From Agromyces protaetiae (GTDB taxonomy: Bacteria > Actinomycetota > Actinomycetes > Actinomycetales > Microbacteriaceae): a DNA stretch of 64,000 nucleotides. A program made the position numbers and the translations under genes. Shown one piece after another: positions 1 to 18,580 of this stretch. The notes under the pieces were generated by a model, which was not told where the DNA came from, searched no databases, and saw only the letters and a program-made list of their open reading frames with translations. How positions within the stretch are numbered: position 1 is the first letter of the stretch; each line of letters starts with the position of its first letter. The stretch covers positions 1,798,001 to 1,862,000 of the forward strand of contig NZ_CP035491.1 in NCBI RefSeq assembly GCF_004135405.1, read 5' to 3'.

Positions 1-4661
<4,661 letters not shown>

Positions 4662-4949
4662 GCGACTGCGGTCACCCGGCGTTGCCGTGGTCGGATGCCT
4701 CGGGGTGCGCGCCGAGCGACCGACGCCGCCCCCGGGCGTGTCAGGTGCGAATCGGCCGCTGACCTGGGCGTCCGCGTGCCGGCCGAGGCCGCGCGCGCCG
4801 CGCGACACGCCGAGGCTGCACGCTCGATTTGGCGAAGCGGGGGAGTGCTGCGTAAGTTATTCCATGTAGCCGCGGCGGGCCGGAAGAAAGCGAGAAGCTG
4901 AACCGGGCCGAACGGTGAAAGTCTTAGCCAAATAACCTCGAAGGCGCAT

Positions 4950-4978
4950 TTGCGACTCGGTGATTTCAAGCCTAAGAT
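4950..4978 (+). promoter_or_regulatory. Candidate rrn promoter P1
   Basis: TTGCGA, 17 bases, TAAGAT. Each hexamer matches the sigma70-type consensus at 4 of 6 positions with optimal spacing. It lies about 340 bases upstream of mature 16S, a usual distance for actinobacterial rrn promoters. Assigned by eye only. Confidence 0.45.
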
Positions 4979-5062
4979 GAATACCCCACCTCCTCCAGTC
5001 GAGAGTCGATGATTCGCTTCTCGGAATAACTGCGAGTCGGCTTTGAAGTCGGAACTTCGGTT

Positions 5063-5090
5063 CCCGACATCGGCCCTGAGGTGGTATGGT
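5063..5090 (+). promoter_or_regulatory. Candidate rrn promoter P2
   Basis: CCGACA, 16 bases, TATGGT, about 230 bases upstream of 16S and just before the leader processing sequence. Both hexamers match consensus at 4 of 6 positions. A transcript from here would include the leader half of the 16S processing stem. Confidence 0.4.
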
Positions 5091-5143
5091 AGACAGGTTG
5101 CCCTGGGGCAGGTCGAGAGATTGAAACCCCGGTGCGTCCGTTT

Positions 5144-5164
5144 CTTGAGAACTCAACAGCGTGC
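5144..5164 (+). other. rrn leader: antiterminator-like element and 5' arm of the 16S processing stem
   Basis: CTTGAGAACTCAACAGCGTGC resembles the conserved leader element found before actinobacterial 16S genes. It pairs with spacer bases 7018-7038: 17 Watson-Crick pairs, 2 G-U pairs and 2 mismatches over 21 positions, with 13 continuous pairs at the 3' end. This would bring both ends of pre-16S together for RNase III cleavage. Confidence 0.65.
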
Positions 5165-5319
5165 ACTATGTTCAATGCCAATTTTTTGAACCCCGACCCG
5201 GTTTTGCCGGGTGGGATTCCTTTGATTGATGGACAATTTTGATTCTTTGGAGTCAGTTGTTTTTTCTGTCAGAGATCAAACTCCTCGGCCGGCTTTTTTG
5301 GGTTGGTTGGGAATCTTTT

Positions 5320-10416
<5,097 letters not shown>

Positions 10417-10608
10417 TCACTACACCCACACAGTTTTCGTAAGGCGTGTGTAGGTGGCCAAGATTTCTCGCGTCCACTCTGTGGTTCCCTTCAGACGGAA
10501 ACACACATACAACTGCACAGCAGAAACCACACACCCCAAAACACAAGAACCGGGGGTGTGTGCACCGAGACCACCAACCCCCACCCTGTGGGACGTGTTG
10601 GTTCTAGA
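10417..10608 (+). other. 23S-5S spacer with 3' arm of the 23S processing stem
   Basis: Non-coding spacer of about 190 bases. CTCGCGTCCAC at 10467-10477 pairs perfectly with 7169-7179, and the stem extends to 15 positions with one mismatch. No tRNA gene is present. Confidence 0.7.
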
Positions 10609-10726
10609 GTTTCGGCGGCCATAGCGCGAGGGAAACGCCCGGACACATTCCGAACCCGGAAGCTAAGACTCGCAGCGCCGATGGTACTGCAGGGGCGACC
10701 CTGTGGGAGAGTAGGACACCGCCGGA
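10609..10726 (+). rRNA. rrf: 5S ribosomal RNA
   Basis: About 118 bases. GTTTCGGCGGCCATAGCG starts the RNA and pairs with its 3' end (CACCGCCGGAC), as expected for helix I. The internal CGAACCCGGAAGCTAAG and the GATGGTACTGCA segment are typical of actinobacterial 5S rRNA. It is the last gene of the operon. Confidence 0.96.
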
Positions 10727-10736
10727 CACACATTCC

Positions 10737-10769
10737 AGAAGAGCCGCCCAACCATTGGGCGGCTCTTCT
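10737..10769 (+). terminator. rRNA operon terminator
   Basis: A perfect 15-bp hairpin with a CCA loop: AGAAGAGCCGCCCAA, then TTGGGCGGCTCTTCT. It starts 10 bases after 5S and is followed by TGGTTTA, not a long U tract. Confidence 0.9.
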
Positions 10770-10786
10770 TGGTTTAACGCGTTCAC

Positions 10787-10792
10787 TAGGCT
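10787..10792 (+). promoter_or_regulatory. -10 box for leaderless yyaL-like gene
   Basis: TAGGCT seven bases before the ATG; no Shine-Dalgarno sequence is present. The TANNNT-N6/7-start pattern recurs at more than a dozen genes here and supports this start codon. Confidence 0.55.
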
Positions 10793-10799
10793 GGGGCGC

Positions 10800-12716
10800 A
10801 TGCCGAACCGGCTCGCAGATGCCATCAGCCCGTACCTCCGCGGACACGCGGACAACCCCGTCGCGTGGCATCCGTGGGGCGAAGCCGCGTTCGCCGAGGC
10901 ATCCGAGCGCGACGTGCCTGTCATCATCTCCATCGGATACGCGACGTGTCACTGGTGCCACGTCATGGCCCGTGAGAGCTTCAGCGATCCCGCAACCGCA
11001 CAGCTCATGAACGACGGATTCGTCTCGATCAAGGTCGATCGTGAGGAGCATCCCGACGTCGACGCGACCTACCTCGCGGCAGCGAGCGCATTCACCCGTC
11101 AGCTCGGCTGGCCGCTGACCGTGTTCGCCGACCCGAGCGGTCGGGCGTTCTACGCAGGCACGTACTTTCCGCCGGAGGCGGTGCCGGGAGTGCCGGCCTT
11201 CCGCGAGGTGCTCGCCGCCGTGTCGGAGGCATGGCACGAGCGGCGGCACGAGCTCGAGCAGACCGCAGCGGCTGTCGGTGAAGCACTTGCGGCGGCAGCC
11301 GCGGGGGCGGGCGGAGGGCGTCTGCCCGATCGTGCACAGCTCGACACCGCGGCCTCGGCATTGGCGGCGGAAGAGGACCAGGTCTACGGCGGATTCGGCG
11401 GCGCCCCGAAGTTCCCGGTCGCGCCCGTGCTCGCGTTCCTCGCCGAATCCGGTGCGGAGGGCCGTGGGCTCGCGCGCCGCACACTGCTTCGGATGGGGAA
11501 CTCCCCGCTGCGGGACAGCGTCGAAGGCGGATTCTTCCGGTACGCGACGCGGGCGAACTGGTCGGAGCCCCACTACGAACGGATGCTCTCGGACAACGCG
11601 CTCCTGCTCGACGTCGCCGCCGACCTGCTGCGCGACGGACGAGCGTCGAGTCCGACGGGTGAGTTCGACCTCACCGCGATCGCCGACGGGATCGTCAGGT
11701 TCCTGACGACGGTGATGCGGCAGCCGTCGGGCGGGTTCGCGAGCGCGCAGGACTCCGAGAGCGTCATCGAAGGCCGGCGCGATGAGGGCGGTTACTACCG
11801 GCGGGATGCCGCGGGGCGCGTCGCGCTCGCTCCTCCCGCGCTCGACGAGAAGATCCTCACGGGGTGGAACGGGCTCGCGATCGGCGCGCTTGCGCGGTAC
11901 GGCGCGCTCGTCGCGGGCAGCGCGGTCGGCGAGGTCGCGTTGAAGGCCGCGCGGAGCGCAGGGGCGTTCGTGCTCGACCACCACGTCAGGGCGGACGGCT
12001 CGCTCGTGCGGGCTTCGCTCGACGGGCGCATCTCGGAGGCACGTGCAACGCTCGAGGACACGGGCATGCTCGCGGAAGGACTGCTCGCGCTTGCGGTCGC
12101 GACGGGCGAGGTGCGCTGGGCGGCTTCCGCACGGGATCTCGTCGATGCCGCACTCACGGCGGGAGCAGAGGCAACGCCGGCATCGGTCTTCGCGGCGCCC
12201 GGCGGTTCCGATCCCGTGCTCGCGGCCCGCGGCCTGTCGCTCCCAGCCGACCCGGCCGAAGGCGCGACCCCCTCGGGGCTCACGGCGACCGCACGCGCGG
12301 CGTGGCTGCTCTTCGCGCTCGGTGCGGGCGACCGGTACCTCGAAGCTGCGACGACCGCACTCGAGGAAGTCGCACCGCTCGCGGTGCAGCGGCCCATCGC
12401 GTTCGGCGGCTCCCTCCGGCTCATGTCGGAGCTCGCGTCGCCACTCGTGCAGGTCGTGACAGTAGTACCCGACGGCGACGGCGACGATGAGCCGAGCCCC
12501 GAGCGGGAGCTCGTCGACGTGACGCGGCGGCACGAGGCATCCGTCGCCGTCGTCGTCACCGACGCGCAAGCGCGCGCCTTCGCCGAAGCCGGCTTCGAAC
12601 TCTTCGAAGGCCGCACCTCGCGCGACGGCGGTCCGCTCGCCTACCGGTGCGAAGCGTTCGTCTGCGCACTCCCCGTCGCCCGCCGCGCCGAACTCGAGGA
12701 ACTCGCCCGCGCATGA
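10800..12716 (+). CDS. Thioredoxin-domain protein of the YyaL/DUF255 (SPATA20-like) family
   Basis: A 638-residue protein. Residues 1-160 form the DUF255 thioredoxin-like domain with C50-HW-C53 (ATCHWCHVM), followed by the conserved DREEHPD segment and GGWP-like GWPLTVF. The remaining 470 residues form a glycan-epimerase-like (alpha/alpha)6 barrel, typical of YyaL. The cellular role of the family is poorly defined; a redox-related function is inferred only from the CxxC motif. The ATG is chosen because it lies seven bases behind a -10 box and homology begins at [12 protein letters not shown]. It overlaps the next gene by ATGA, implying translational coupling. Confidence 0.9.
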   Translation: MPNRLADAISPYLRGHADNPVAWHPWGEAAFAEASERDVPVIISIGYATCHWCHVMARESFSDPATAQLMNDGFVSIKVDREEHPDVDATYLAAASAFTRQLGWPLTVFADPSGRAFYAGTYFPPEAVPGVPAFREVLAAVSEAWHERRHELEQTAAAVGEALAAAAAGAGGGRLPDRAQLDTAASALAAEEDQVYGGFGGAPKFPVAPVLAFLAESGAEGRGLARRTLLRMGNSPLRDSVEGGFFRYATRANWSEPHYERMLSDNALLLDVAADLLRDGRASSPTGEFDLTAIADGIVRFLTTVMRQPSGGFASAQDSESVIEGRRDEGGYYRRDAAGRVALAPPALDEKILTGWNGLAIGALARYGALVAGSAVGEVALKAARSAGAFVLDHHVRADGSLVRASLDGRISEARATLEDTGMLAEGLLALAVATGEVRWAASARDLVDAALTAGAEATPASVFAAPGGSDPVLAARGLSLPADPAEGATPSGLTATARAAWLLFALGAGDRYLEAATTALEEVAPLAVQRPIAFGGSLRLMSELASPLVQVVTVVPDGDGDDEPSPERELVDVTRRHEASVAVVVTDAQARAFAEAGFELFEGRTSRDGGPLAYRCEAFVCALPVARRAELEELARA

Positions 12717-13393
12717 ACCCGCTCGAATGGCTCTTCAACGCGACGCTCGTGATCGGCGACCAGCAGATCCTGTGGCGCGAGATCATCGGCAACCTCTTCG
12801 GCCTCGCAAGCGCGCTCGGTGGCCTGCGGCGCAAGGTGTGGGCCTGGCCCGTCGGGATCATCGGCAACGCACTGCTCTTCACGGTGTTCCTCGGCGCCGT
12901 GTTCGGGACGCCGAACCCGGTCAACCTGCTCGGCCAGGCGGGCCGTCAACTTGTGTTCATCGCCGTCTCGATCTACGGCTGGGTGCAGTGGTCGCGCACG
13001 AAGAACGAGGAGCACGTCGCCGTGCAGCCCAAGTGGGCGAGCTGGAAGGCGCGCGTCGGCCTCGGGCTCGGCATGATCGGCGGCACGCTCATCCTCACTC
13101 CGATCTTCCGCGCGCTCGGATCGTTCGAACCCGTGTGGGCAGACGCCTGGATCTTCATGGGGTCGCTGCTCGCGACCTGGGGCATGGCGAAGGGCTGGAC
13201 CGAGTTCTGGCTCATCTGGATCGCCGTCGACCTCGTCGGAGTGCCGCTCCTCGTGAGCGCCGGATACTACGCGTCGGCGCTGCTCTACGCGTTCTACGGC
13301 GTCTTCACCTTCGTCGGCTTCTTGACCTGGATGCGCGTGCAACGCAGAGCACGCGAAGCGGAGCTCAGCGCAGGGACCTCACCGGGCGGGTAG
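12713..13393 (+). CDS. pnuC: PnuC-type nicotinamide mononucleotide/riboside transporter
   Basis: An integral membrane protein of 226 residues with about seven hydrophobic segments, the PnuC size and layout. Signature segments are visible: [14 protein letters not shown] in the N-terminal half and a second [13 protein letters not shown] segment near the C terminus. PnuC proteins facilitate uptake of a B3-vitamin precursor (nicotinamide riboside) without an energy source. It overlaps the upstream YyaL-like gene by four bases. A second, sequence-divergent PnuC is encoded at 31850 beside nadR; the substrate of this copy is therefore less certain, and related Pnu transporters move other vitamins. 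Confidence 0.85.
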   Translation: MNPLEWLFNATLVIGDQQILWREIIGNLFGLASALGGLRRKVWAWPVGIIGNALLFTVFLGAVFGTPNPVNLLGQAGRQLVFIAVSIYGWVQWSRTKNEEHVAVQPKWASWKARVGLGLGMIGGTLILTPIFRALGSFEPVWADAWIFMGSLLATWGMAKGWTEFWLIWIAVDLVGVPLLVSAGYYASALLYAFYGVFTFVGFLTWMRVQRRAREAELSAGTSPGG

Positions 13394-13396
13394 CGC

Positions 13397-13729
13397 TCAC
13401 CAGGGCGAGACGACGCGGTCGAGCATCGACCAGACCGAATTCGAGAGCTCGGGGTGCGCGAGCGCGATGTCGCGCAGGATCTCGTACTCGAAGCGTTCGA
13501 GCTCGCCGGGGCGAGCCGTCGGGTGGTGCGCCCGCGCTCGCGCGACGCGCCACCGGTCTTCGTGAAGGCGCTCTTCGCGGAGGGTCGCGACGACCTGCTC
13601 GTCGACCGACGGCAAGTCGGGCAGGAACTCCCACGGGTCTTCGCCGAGCCGGCAGCGCAGCTCGATGAGCGCCGAAAGCTCGTCGCGGGCGTCTTGCCGC
13701 AGCCGTTCGAGCGTCGTCGCGTCTCGCAT
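13397..13729 (-). CDS. Hypothetical protein, 110 residues
   Basis: A small soluble, charged, probably helical protein (start MRDATTLERLRQDARDELSA). No domain was recognised. A G-rich stretch (GGGGGG) lies a few bases upstream of the ATG and can act as a ribosome binding site. It is convergent with pnuC and ends three bases from it. The coding bias fits the surrounding genes better on this strand than on the other. Confidence 0.65.
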   Translation of the reverse strand: MRDATTLERLRQDARDELSALIELRCRLGEDPWEFLPDLPSVDEQVVATLREERLHEDRWRVARARAHHPTARPGELERFEYEILRDIALAHPELSNSVWSMLDRVVSPW

Positions 13730-13846
13730 CGAGCCCCCCTCTCGCGTCAGTCGATGCTACCCAAGGTAAGCGCCTCGTGTGTCCAGCGGGTTACGCGCCG
13801 CGGCCCCCGGTGACGCTGAGATGACCAAACGTCGGTGGGGCGCGAC

Positions 13847-13882
13847 TGTGCGTGCCGGGTTGAATGTGCGCGCCTGGTTGAA
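13847..13882 (+). repeat. 18-bp tandem duplication upstream of methyltransferase gene
   Basis: TGTGCGTGCCGGGTTGAA is followed directly by TGTGCGCGCCTGGTTGAA, two mismatches in 18. It lies 20 bases before the ATG, so it could be an operator with two half sites or a chance duplication. Confidence 0.5.
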
Positions 13883-13903
13883 TGGGAGCCCGGAGGTGGT
13901 CGC

Positions 13904-15565
13904 ATGACCGAGACCCGGGATCCGCGCGAGCTGCTGCCGGCGAGGTGGCGCGAGGACGAACCGGATGCCTCGACGGCGACGCTCGTCGAGCGACTGCGCA
14001 CCGATCTCGCCGCGGCCGACTACACGGTCGAGGGTGTCGAAGCACTGTGGAATCGGCTGGCGGGCGAAGCCGGCTCGCACCCCGGTGCGGCGCTCCGCCG
14101 CGGGCATCGGGTGCCCGCGCTTCGCGCGCTCGACGCAGCTGCGGGCGAAGACTCTGCGCTCGCGACGCTCGTGCGGGCGTTCCTCCTCGGGGTGCCGCAG
14201 ACACGCGCCGCGCTCGACGCCGCGCTTCCCGCGCTCCGGGCGGGCGGGGCCGAAGAGCTCGGGCTCGTGGCATCCGACCCCGCATCGATGTCAGTGGCGC
14301 TCGCACCGATCGTCGACCTGCGACCGTACGCCTTCGCCGACGCCGCGGGCGAGGGGCACTGGTGGATCGCGTCCGACCCGGGCGAACTCGCGATGGGCGG
14401 GCCGCTCCCCGAGGACCACGTGCTCGGCGTCGGCGGGGCGTCCACGACGCTCAGCGGGCTGCTGCTCCAGCGGCCGTCGCGGCGCACGCTCGACCTCGGG
14501 ACGGGCAGCGGTATCCAGGCGCTGCACGCGTCGCGGTGGAGCGAGCGGGTCGTCGCGACGGACGTCTCGGCGCGAGCGCTCGCGTTCGCGCGGTTCACGG
14601 CGCGGCTCAACGGCATCGACACGATCGAGTTCCGGCTCGGGAGCCTGTACGAGCCGGTCGCAGGGGAGCGGTTCGACCGGATCGTGTCGAACCCGCCCTT
14701 CGTCATCACGCCGCGCGCCGACGGAGTGCCGAGCTACGAGTACCGCGACGGCGGGCAGGTCGGCGACGCGCTCGTCGAGGCCGTGCTGCGGGGCGCGGCC
14801 GAGCACCTCGAGCCGGGCGGCATCGCGCAGTTCCTCGGCAACTGGGAACTGCGGGATGTGCCGGCTGGAGGCCCGGGTGTCGACGCCGGGGATCAGACCG
14901 GCCTGGAACGCGTCGCGGGGTGGCTCGACGACGCCGGGCTCGAGTACTGGGTCGTCGAGCGCGAGACGCTCGACCCGAGCGAGTACGCGGAGACGTGGAT
15001 CCGCGACGGCGGCACGCGCCCCGGGACGCCCGCGTTCGAGGCGCTCCACGCGGCGTGGCTCGACGACTTCAGGGCGCGCGGCGTCGCGGGCGTCGGGTTC
15101 GGGTACGTGCTGCTGCGGAAGCCCGCGGACGGAGGCGGGGCGCCGCGCTTGCGGATCGCGGAACGCGTGCACGGCGCAGCCGGAGAGAACCCCGGCGGGC
15201 TCGGAGCGCACTTCGAGGCCGTGCTCGAGGCATCCGACCTCGTCGACGCGTTGAGCGACGACGACCTGCGGGCGCTGGAGCTCGAAACCGCACCGGATGT
15301 CACGGAGGAGCGCCACCACCTGCCCGGGGCCGAACAGCCGACCGCGATCCTCATCCGACAGGGCGGCGGGTTCGGGCGCGCGATCGACGCGGGCACGGCA
15401 CTCACGGCGCTCGTGGGTGCCTCGGACGGCACCATCGCCGTCGGCGTGCTGTCCGACGCGATCGCCGACCTCCTCGAGGTCGACGCCGCGGCGTTGTGGG
15501 CCGAACTCGCGCCGCAGATCCGCGGTCTCGTGCACGGCGGCCTGCTGCGGCCGATGTCCGGGTGA
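13904..15565 (+). CDS. Class I SAM-dependent methyltransferase with NPPF motif (HemK/RsmC-like)
   Basis: A 553-residue protein. Residues 1-165 form a partner domain, and the central Rossmann methyltransferase domain carries motif I LDLGTGSG (196-203) and NPPF (263-266). NPPF-type motifs are used for methylation of planar nitrogens (glutamine, adenine, guanine). The C-terminal 200 residues match no domain I recognise. The target is unknown: release factors, rRNA or another substrate are all possible. GGAGGT seven bases before the ATG decides the start. It appears monocistronic and its 3' end is part of a 56-bp duplication. Confidence 0.85.
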   Translation: MTETRDPRELLPARWREDEPDASTATLVERLRTDLAAADYTVEGVEALWNRLAGEAGSHPGAALRRGHRVPALRALDAAAGEDSALATLVRAFLLGVPQTRAALDAALPALRAGGAEELGLVASDPASMSVALAPIVDLRPYAFADAAGEGHWWIASDPGELAMGGPLPEDHVLGVGGASTTLSGLLLQRPSRRTLDLGTGSGIQALHASRWSERVVATDVSARALAFARFTARLNGIDTIEFRLGSLYEPVAGERFDRIVSNPPFVITPRADGVPSYEYRDGGQVGDALVEAVLRGAAEHLEPGGIAQFLGNWELRDVPAGGPGVDAGDQTGLERVAGWLDDAGLEYWVVERETLDPSEYAETWIRDGGTRPGTPAFEALHAAWLDDFRARGVAGVGFGYVLLRKPADGGGAPRLRIAERVHGAAGENPGGLGAHFEAVLEASDLVDALSDDDLRALELETAPDVTEERHHLPGAEQPTAILIRQGGGFGRAIDAGTALTALVGASDGTIAVGVLSDAIADLLEVDAAALWAELAPQIRGLVHGGLLRPMSG

Positions 15566-15660
15566 GCGCAAGGGTTCGCGTTCAGCGATGTCGGTGTCGT
15601 CGGCGGCCGATGTCCAGGTGAGCGCGAGTATTCTCGTTCAGCAGCGCCGGTGCCGCCGGC
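15549..15660 (+). repeat. 56-bp imperfect tandem duplication including a gene's stop codon
   Basis: Bases 15549-15604 and 15605-15660 are about 80% identical (11 differences in 56). Each begins GGCCGATGTCC and contains GGTGAGCGC. The first copy includes the last codons and stop of the methyltransferase gene; the second is wholly intergenic. Confidence 0.7.
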
Positions 15661-15681
15661 GGCAGGCCTGAAAGCGAGCCC

Positions 15682-16614
15682 ATGCCCGAATCTCCGCTCT
15701 CCGCGTCACCCTACGAGGTGCTCGGTGTCGCTTCCGATGCCGACGAACAGGCCTTGAAGGCGGCGTATCGGCGGGCACTTCGGCAGGCGCACCCCGACAC
15801 GGGCGGCGACGCCGCGGCGTTCGATGCCGTGCAGCGCGCGTGGCAGCTCGTCGGCACGCCCGACGCGCGCGCCGCGTTCGATCGCGGTCGCGGACTGGGC
15901 GGCGCTCCCGAGACGCGCGAGGCATGGGCGCCCTCGGCGCCGCGGCCTCGGCGCGACTCACGTCCGCTGGCGCGCTCCCACGGACATCCCGGCGGGTACT
16001 CGCGCGAGCAGTACCTCGGACTCATCCGCGAGTGGGTGGGGCGCGGCGTCCCGCTCGACGACCCCTACGATCCCGCCCTCGTGCGGAGCGCCCCGCGCGA
16101 CCTCAAGCACATCCTCGCCGATGCCCTCGCCGAAGAGGCGACCGCGCGGTCCCTCTCGACGCTCGGCATCGCGTACACGATCTGGCACGACCTTGCGACG
16201 GATGCCGCGGGGCCCGGCTCGGTGCCGAAGCTCGACCACCTCGTGCTCGGCCCGACGGGGCTGTTCGCGATCTCGTCGGAGGACTGGGGCGGCCCCGTCG
16301 CGCTCAAGCGCGGCGAACTCGTGGGCGAGGTGCTCGACGGGGAGCGGCCGATCAAGGCCCTCGCGGCACGTGCGAAGGCGATCGGGCGGGCCGCGAAGGT
16401 CAAGCCGACGGCGCTCCTGATCGTCGTGCCCGACGAGCACGCAGCGGAGCCGTTGCAGCTCGGCGGGAGCGTGCGCGGTGCGGTCGTCGCGCTCGTGCGC
16501 CGGTCGCGGCTCGCGAGCGCCATCCGCGACGGACTGCCTGGGTCGGCTCACCTCGGCGGGACCGAGGTCATGGAGGTGCGCTCGCGGTTGCAGGCGGTCG
16601 TGCGGTTCGCGTAG
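15682..16614 (+). CDS. J-domain protein fused to a NERD-like domain
   Basis: A 310-residue protein. Residues 9-70 are a J domain with the essential HPD tripeptide at 37-39, the element that stimulates Hsp70 ATPase. After a basic Pro/Arg linker (80-105), residues about 150-300 resemble a nuclease-related domain (NERD): the core DHLVLGPTGLFAI (185-197) matches the IDH-V-V-PxG-F-VIE pattern. The catalytic ExK found in active NERD proteins is replaced by SSEDW, so nuclease activity is doubtful. No zinc-finger or DnaJ C-terminal domain is present, so this is not the general chaperone DnaJ. The gene stands alone before the M18 peptidase. Confidence 0.8.
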   Translation: MPESPLSASPYEVLGVASDADEQALKAAYRRALRQAHPDTGGDAAAFDAVQRAWQLVGTPDARAAFDRGRGLGGAPETREAWAPSAPRPRRDSRPLARSHGHPGGYSREQYLGLIREWVGRGVPLDDPYDPALVRSAPRDLKHILADALAEEATARSLSTLGIAYTIWHDLATDAAGPGSVPKLDHLVLGPTGLFAISSEDWGGPVALKRGELVGEVLDGERPIKALAARAKAIGRAAKVKPTALLIVVPDEHAAEPLQLGGSVRGAVVALVRRSRLASAIRDGLPGSAHLGGTEVMEVRSRLQAVVRFA

Positions 16615-16663
16615 GGCTCGTCGGCGGAGTGGCGGAGTGGCGGATGCCTCGGGCGCGCGCCCG

Positions 16664-16669
16664 TAGGCT
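16664..16669 (+). promoter_or_regulatory. -10 box for leaderless M18 peptidase gene
   Basis: TAGGCT ends seven bases before the ATG. No Shine-Dalgarno sequence is present, so this box decides the start. Confidence 0.55.
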
Positions 16670-16676
16670 TGCTTGC

Positions 16677-17960
16677 ATGCCGCACGCCTCGACCGACGAC
16701 TACGTTTCCGACTTCGCCGACTTCCTGCGGGCTTCGCCCACCTCGTACCACGCGGCGGCGGAGGTCGCGCGGCGACTGGAGACGGCCGGGTTCGAGCGGC
16801 TCGACGAGCGCGACGCGTGGCCCGAGACGCCTGGCCGTCGTGTCGTGGTGCGCGACGGCGCCGTCATCGCGTGGATACAGCCCGAGGGTGCGACGCCGAC
16901 GACGCCGTTCAACATCCTCGGCGCGCACACCGACTCGCCCGCGTTCAAGCTCAAGCCCAACCCGTCGACGAGTGCGGCCGGTCTCGTGCAGGCGAACGTC
17001 GAGGTCTACGGCGGGCCGCTCCTGAACTCGTGGCTCGACCGCGAACTCGAGCTCGCGGGCCGTATCGCGACCTTCGACGGTACCGAGCACCTCGTCCGGA
17101 CGGGAGCGCTCCTGCGCATTCCGCAATTGGCCATCCACCTCGACCGCGACGCGAACTCGGGTCTCGCGCTCGACAAGCAGCGCCACGTGCAGCCGATCTG
17201 GGGCGCGGGCGCGGCGGGAGACATCCTGCGCGTGCTCGCCGACGACGCGGGCGTCGGCCGCGACGACATCGCGGGCTTCGACGTGCTCACGGCCACCGTG
17301 CAGCCGCCCGAGCGGTTCGGCCGCGACGACGTCTTGTTCGCGGCCGGGCGCCTCGACAACCTCTCCTCGGTGTTCGCGGGTCTCGTGGGGCTGCTCGATG
17401 CGGCTGCGGCGCCCGCGCCCGCTTCCGCGCACATCTCCGTGCTCGCGGCGTTCGATCACGAGGAACTCGGCTCCGAGTCGCGCTCGGGCGCGGCCGGCCC
17501 GTTCCTCGAGGACGTCCTCGCACGCGTGTCGTCGGGGCTCGGTGCGACGGCCGACGACCGTCGGCGGGCGTTCGCCGACTCGCTCCTCGTGTCGTCGGAC
17601 GCCGGCCACGCCGTGCACCCGAACTTCATCGAGAAGCACGACCCGGTGAACCGGCCCGTGCTCGGCGGCGGCGTGCTGTTGAAGCTCAACGCGAACCAGC
17701 GGTACGCGACCGACGCCGTCGGGCAGGCCGCGTGGCAGGCCGTCTGCAAGCGGGCCGGCGTCGACACGCAGGAGTTCGTGTCGAACAACACGGTGCCGTG
17801 CGGCACGACGATCGGGCCCATTTCGGCGACGCGGCTCGGCATCCGCACGGTCGACGTCGGCGTGCCGCTGCTTTCGATGCACTCGGCTCGCGAGCTCGCG
17901 CACGTCGACGACCTCGCGGCGCTCGGCCGCGCGGCGGCGGGGTTCCTGGCGGGGCGCTGA
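16677..17960 (+). CDS. apeB: M18 family aminopeptidase (aspartyl aminopeptidase-like)
   Basis: A cytosolic zinc aminopeptidase of 427 residues, a normal M18 length. Metal-binding and catalytic segments are all visible: GAHTDSP (H84, D86), GRLDNLSS near residue 225, FDHEELGS near 260, SSDAGHAVHPN near 304, and SMHSARELA near the C terminus. M18 enzymes form dodecamers and remove N-terminal acidic residues in peptide turnover. The start is placed behind the -10 box and fits the family N terminus. No signal peptide. Confidence 0.93.
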   Translation: MPHASTDDYVSDFADFLRASPTSYHAAAEVARRLETAGFERLDERDAWPETPGRRVVVRDGAVIAWIQPEGATPTTPFNILGAHTDSPAFKLKPNPSTSAAGLVQANVEVYGGPLLNSWLDRELELAGRIATFDGTEHLVRTGALLRIPQLAIHLDRDANSGLALDKQRHVQPIWGAGAAGDILRVLADDAGVGRDDIAGFDVLTATVQPPERFGRDDVLFAAGRLDNLSSVFAGLVGLLDAAAAPAPASAHISVLAAFDHEELGSESRSGAAGPFLEDVLARVSSGLGATADDRRRAFADSLLVSSDAGHAVHPNFIEKHDPVNRPVLGGGVLLKLNANQRYATDAVGQAAWQAVCKRAGVDTQEFVSNNTVPCGTTIGPISATRLGIRTVDVGVPLLSMHSARELAHVDDLAALGRAAAGFLAGR

Positions 17961-18046
17961 GACCCCCAGCGGGTTTGGCCGGATGTCGCGCAACGACGGC
18001 GCGATCCGAACGGCAGCCGCCGCGGGGCATCCGGCAGGCTCGTCGC

Positions 18047-18568
18047 ATGACGATCGCCGCCTCTGACGCAGTCCAGACATCCAGCCCGCTTTTCGCGACG
18101 GTCGCGACGAATGCCGACGCGATCGCGCACTTCCGCGCGCGACTCGCATTCGAGTCGGATGTCTCGGACGTGCACGCGGCCCTCGAGGCGGGTGACGCGG
18201 GCTTCGTGCTCGTCGACACTCGCAGTGACGCGTCGTGGGCGCAGGGGCGGGTGCCGGGCGCGGTGCACCTGCCGACCCGGCGGATCGCCGACGAGGCATC
18301 CGGGCTCATCGGGCCGGGGACGCCCGTCGTCGTGTACTGCTGGGGGCCGGGGTGCAACGGCGCGCAGCGCGCGGCGCTCGAGTTCGCCCTCCTCGGGCAC
18401 CCCGTGAAGGAGATGCTCGGCGGGTTCGAGTACTGGGTGCGCGAGGGATTCGCGGTCGAGTCCGACGAAGGCCGCACGCGGGCCCTGCCCGACCCGCTCA
18501 CGAACGTGTCGTCGCAGGCGTTGCCGTCGGGCGGCGAGGCAGCCGGGCCGATCAGCTGCGCGTGCTGA
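18047..18568 (+). CDS. Rhodanese-like sulfurtransferase, single domain
   Basis: A 173-residue protein with one rhodanese domain (about 45-150). The active loop is CWGPGCNG at 98-105; C98 is the expected persulfide-carrying cysteine and C103 lies in the same loop. The upstream CAGGCT hexamer is six bases from the ATG, a weak leaderless arrangement. It is convergent with the two-domain sulfurtransferase, and the two stops are only 12 bases apart. Substrate unknown. The protein ends in a CAC tail containing two further cysteines. Confidence 0.87.
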   Translation: MTIAASDAVQTSSPLFATVATNADAIAHFRARLAFESDVSDVHAALEAGDAGFVLVDTRSDASWAQGRVPGAVHLPTRRIADEASGLIGPGTPVVVYCWGPGCNGAQRAALEFALLGHPVKEMLGGFEYWVREGFAVESDEGRTRALPDPLTNVSSQALPSGGEAAGPISCAC

Positions 18569-18580
18569 GACCGGGGACGG

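Larger units (their letters stand above)
4662..5319 (+). other. Intergenic region upstream of the rRNA operon
   Basis: This 658-base stretch has no convincing protein gene. The first 250 bases are high-GC and featureless apart from one GGATGCCTC motif at about 4695. From about 4900 the base composition drops to that of rRNA leaders. It holds two promoter candidates and, further down, the antitermination and 16S-processing leader. The last 60 bases before 16S are T-rich. Confidence 0.7.

Noticed and set aside
10491-12569. Long minus-strand frame opposite the YyaL-like gene
   Set aside because: Arg-rich, motif-free and antisense to a well-supported gene; also crosses the 5S rRNA and terminator.
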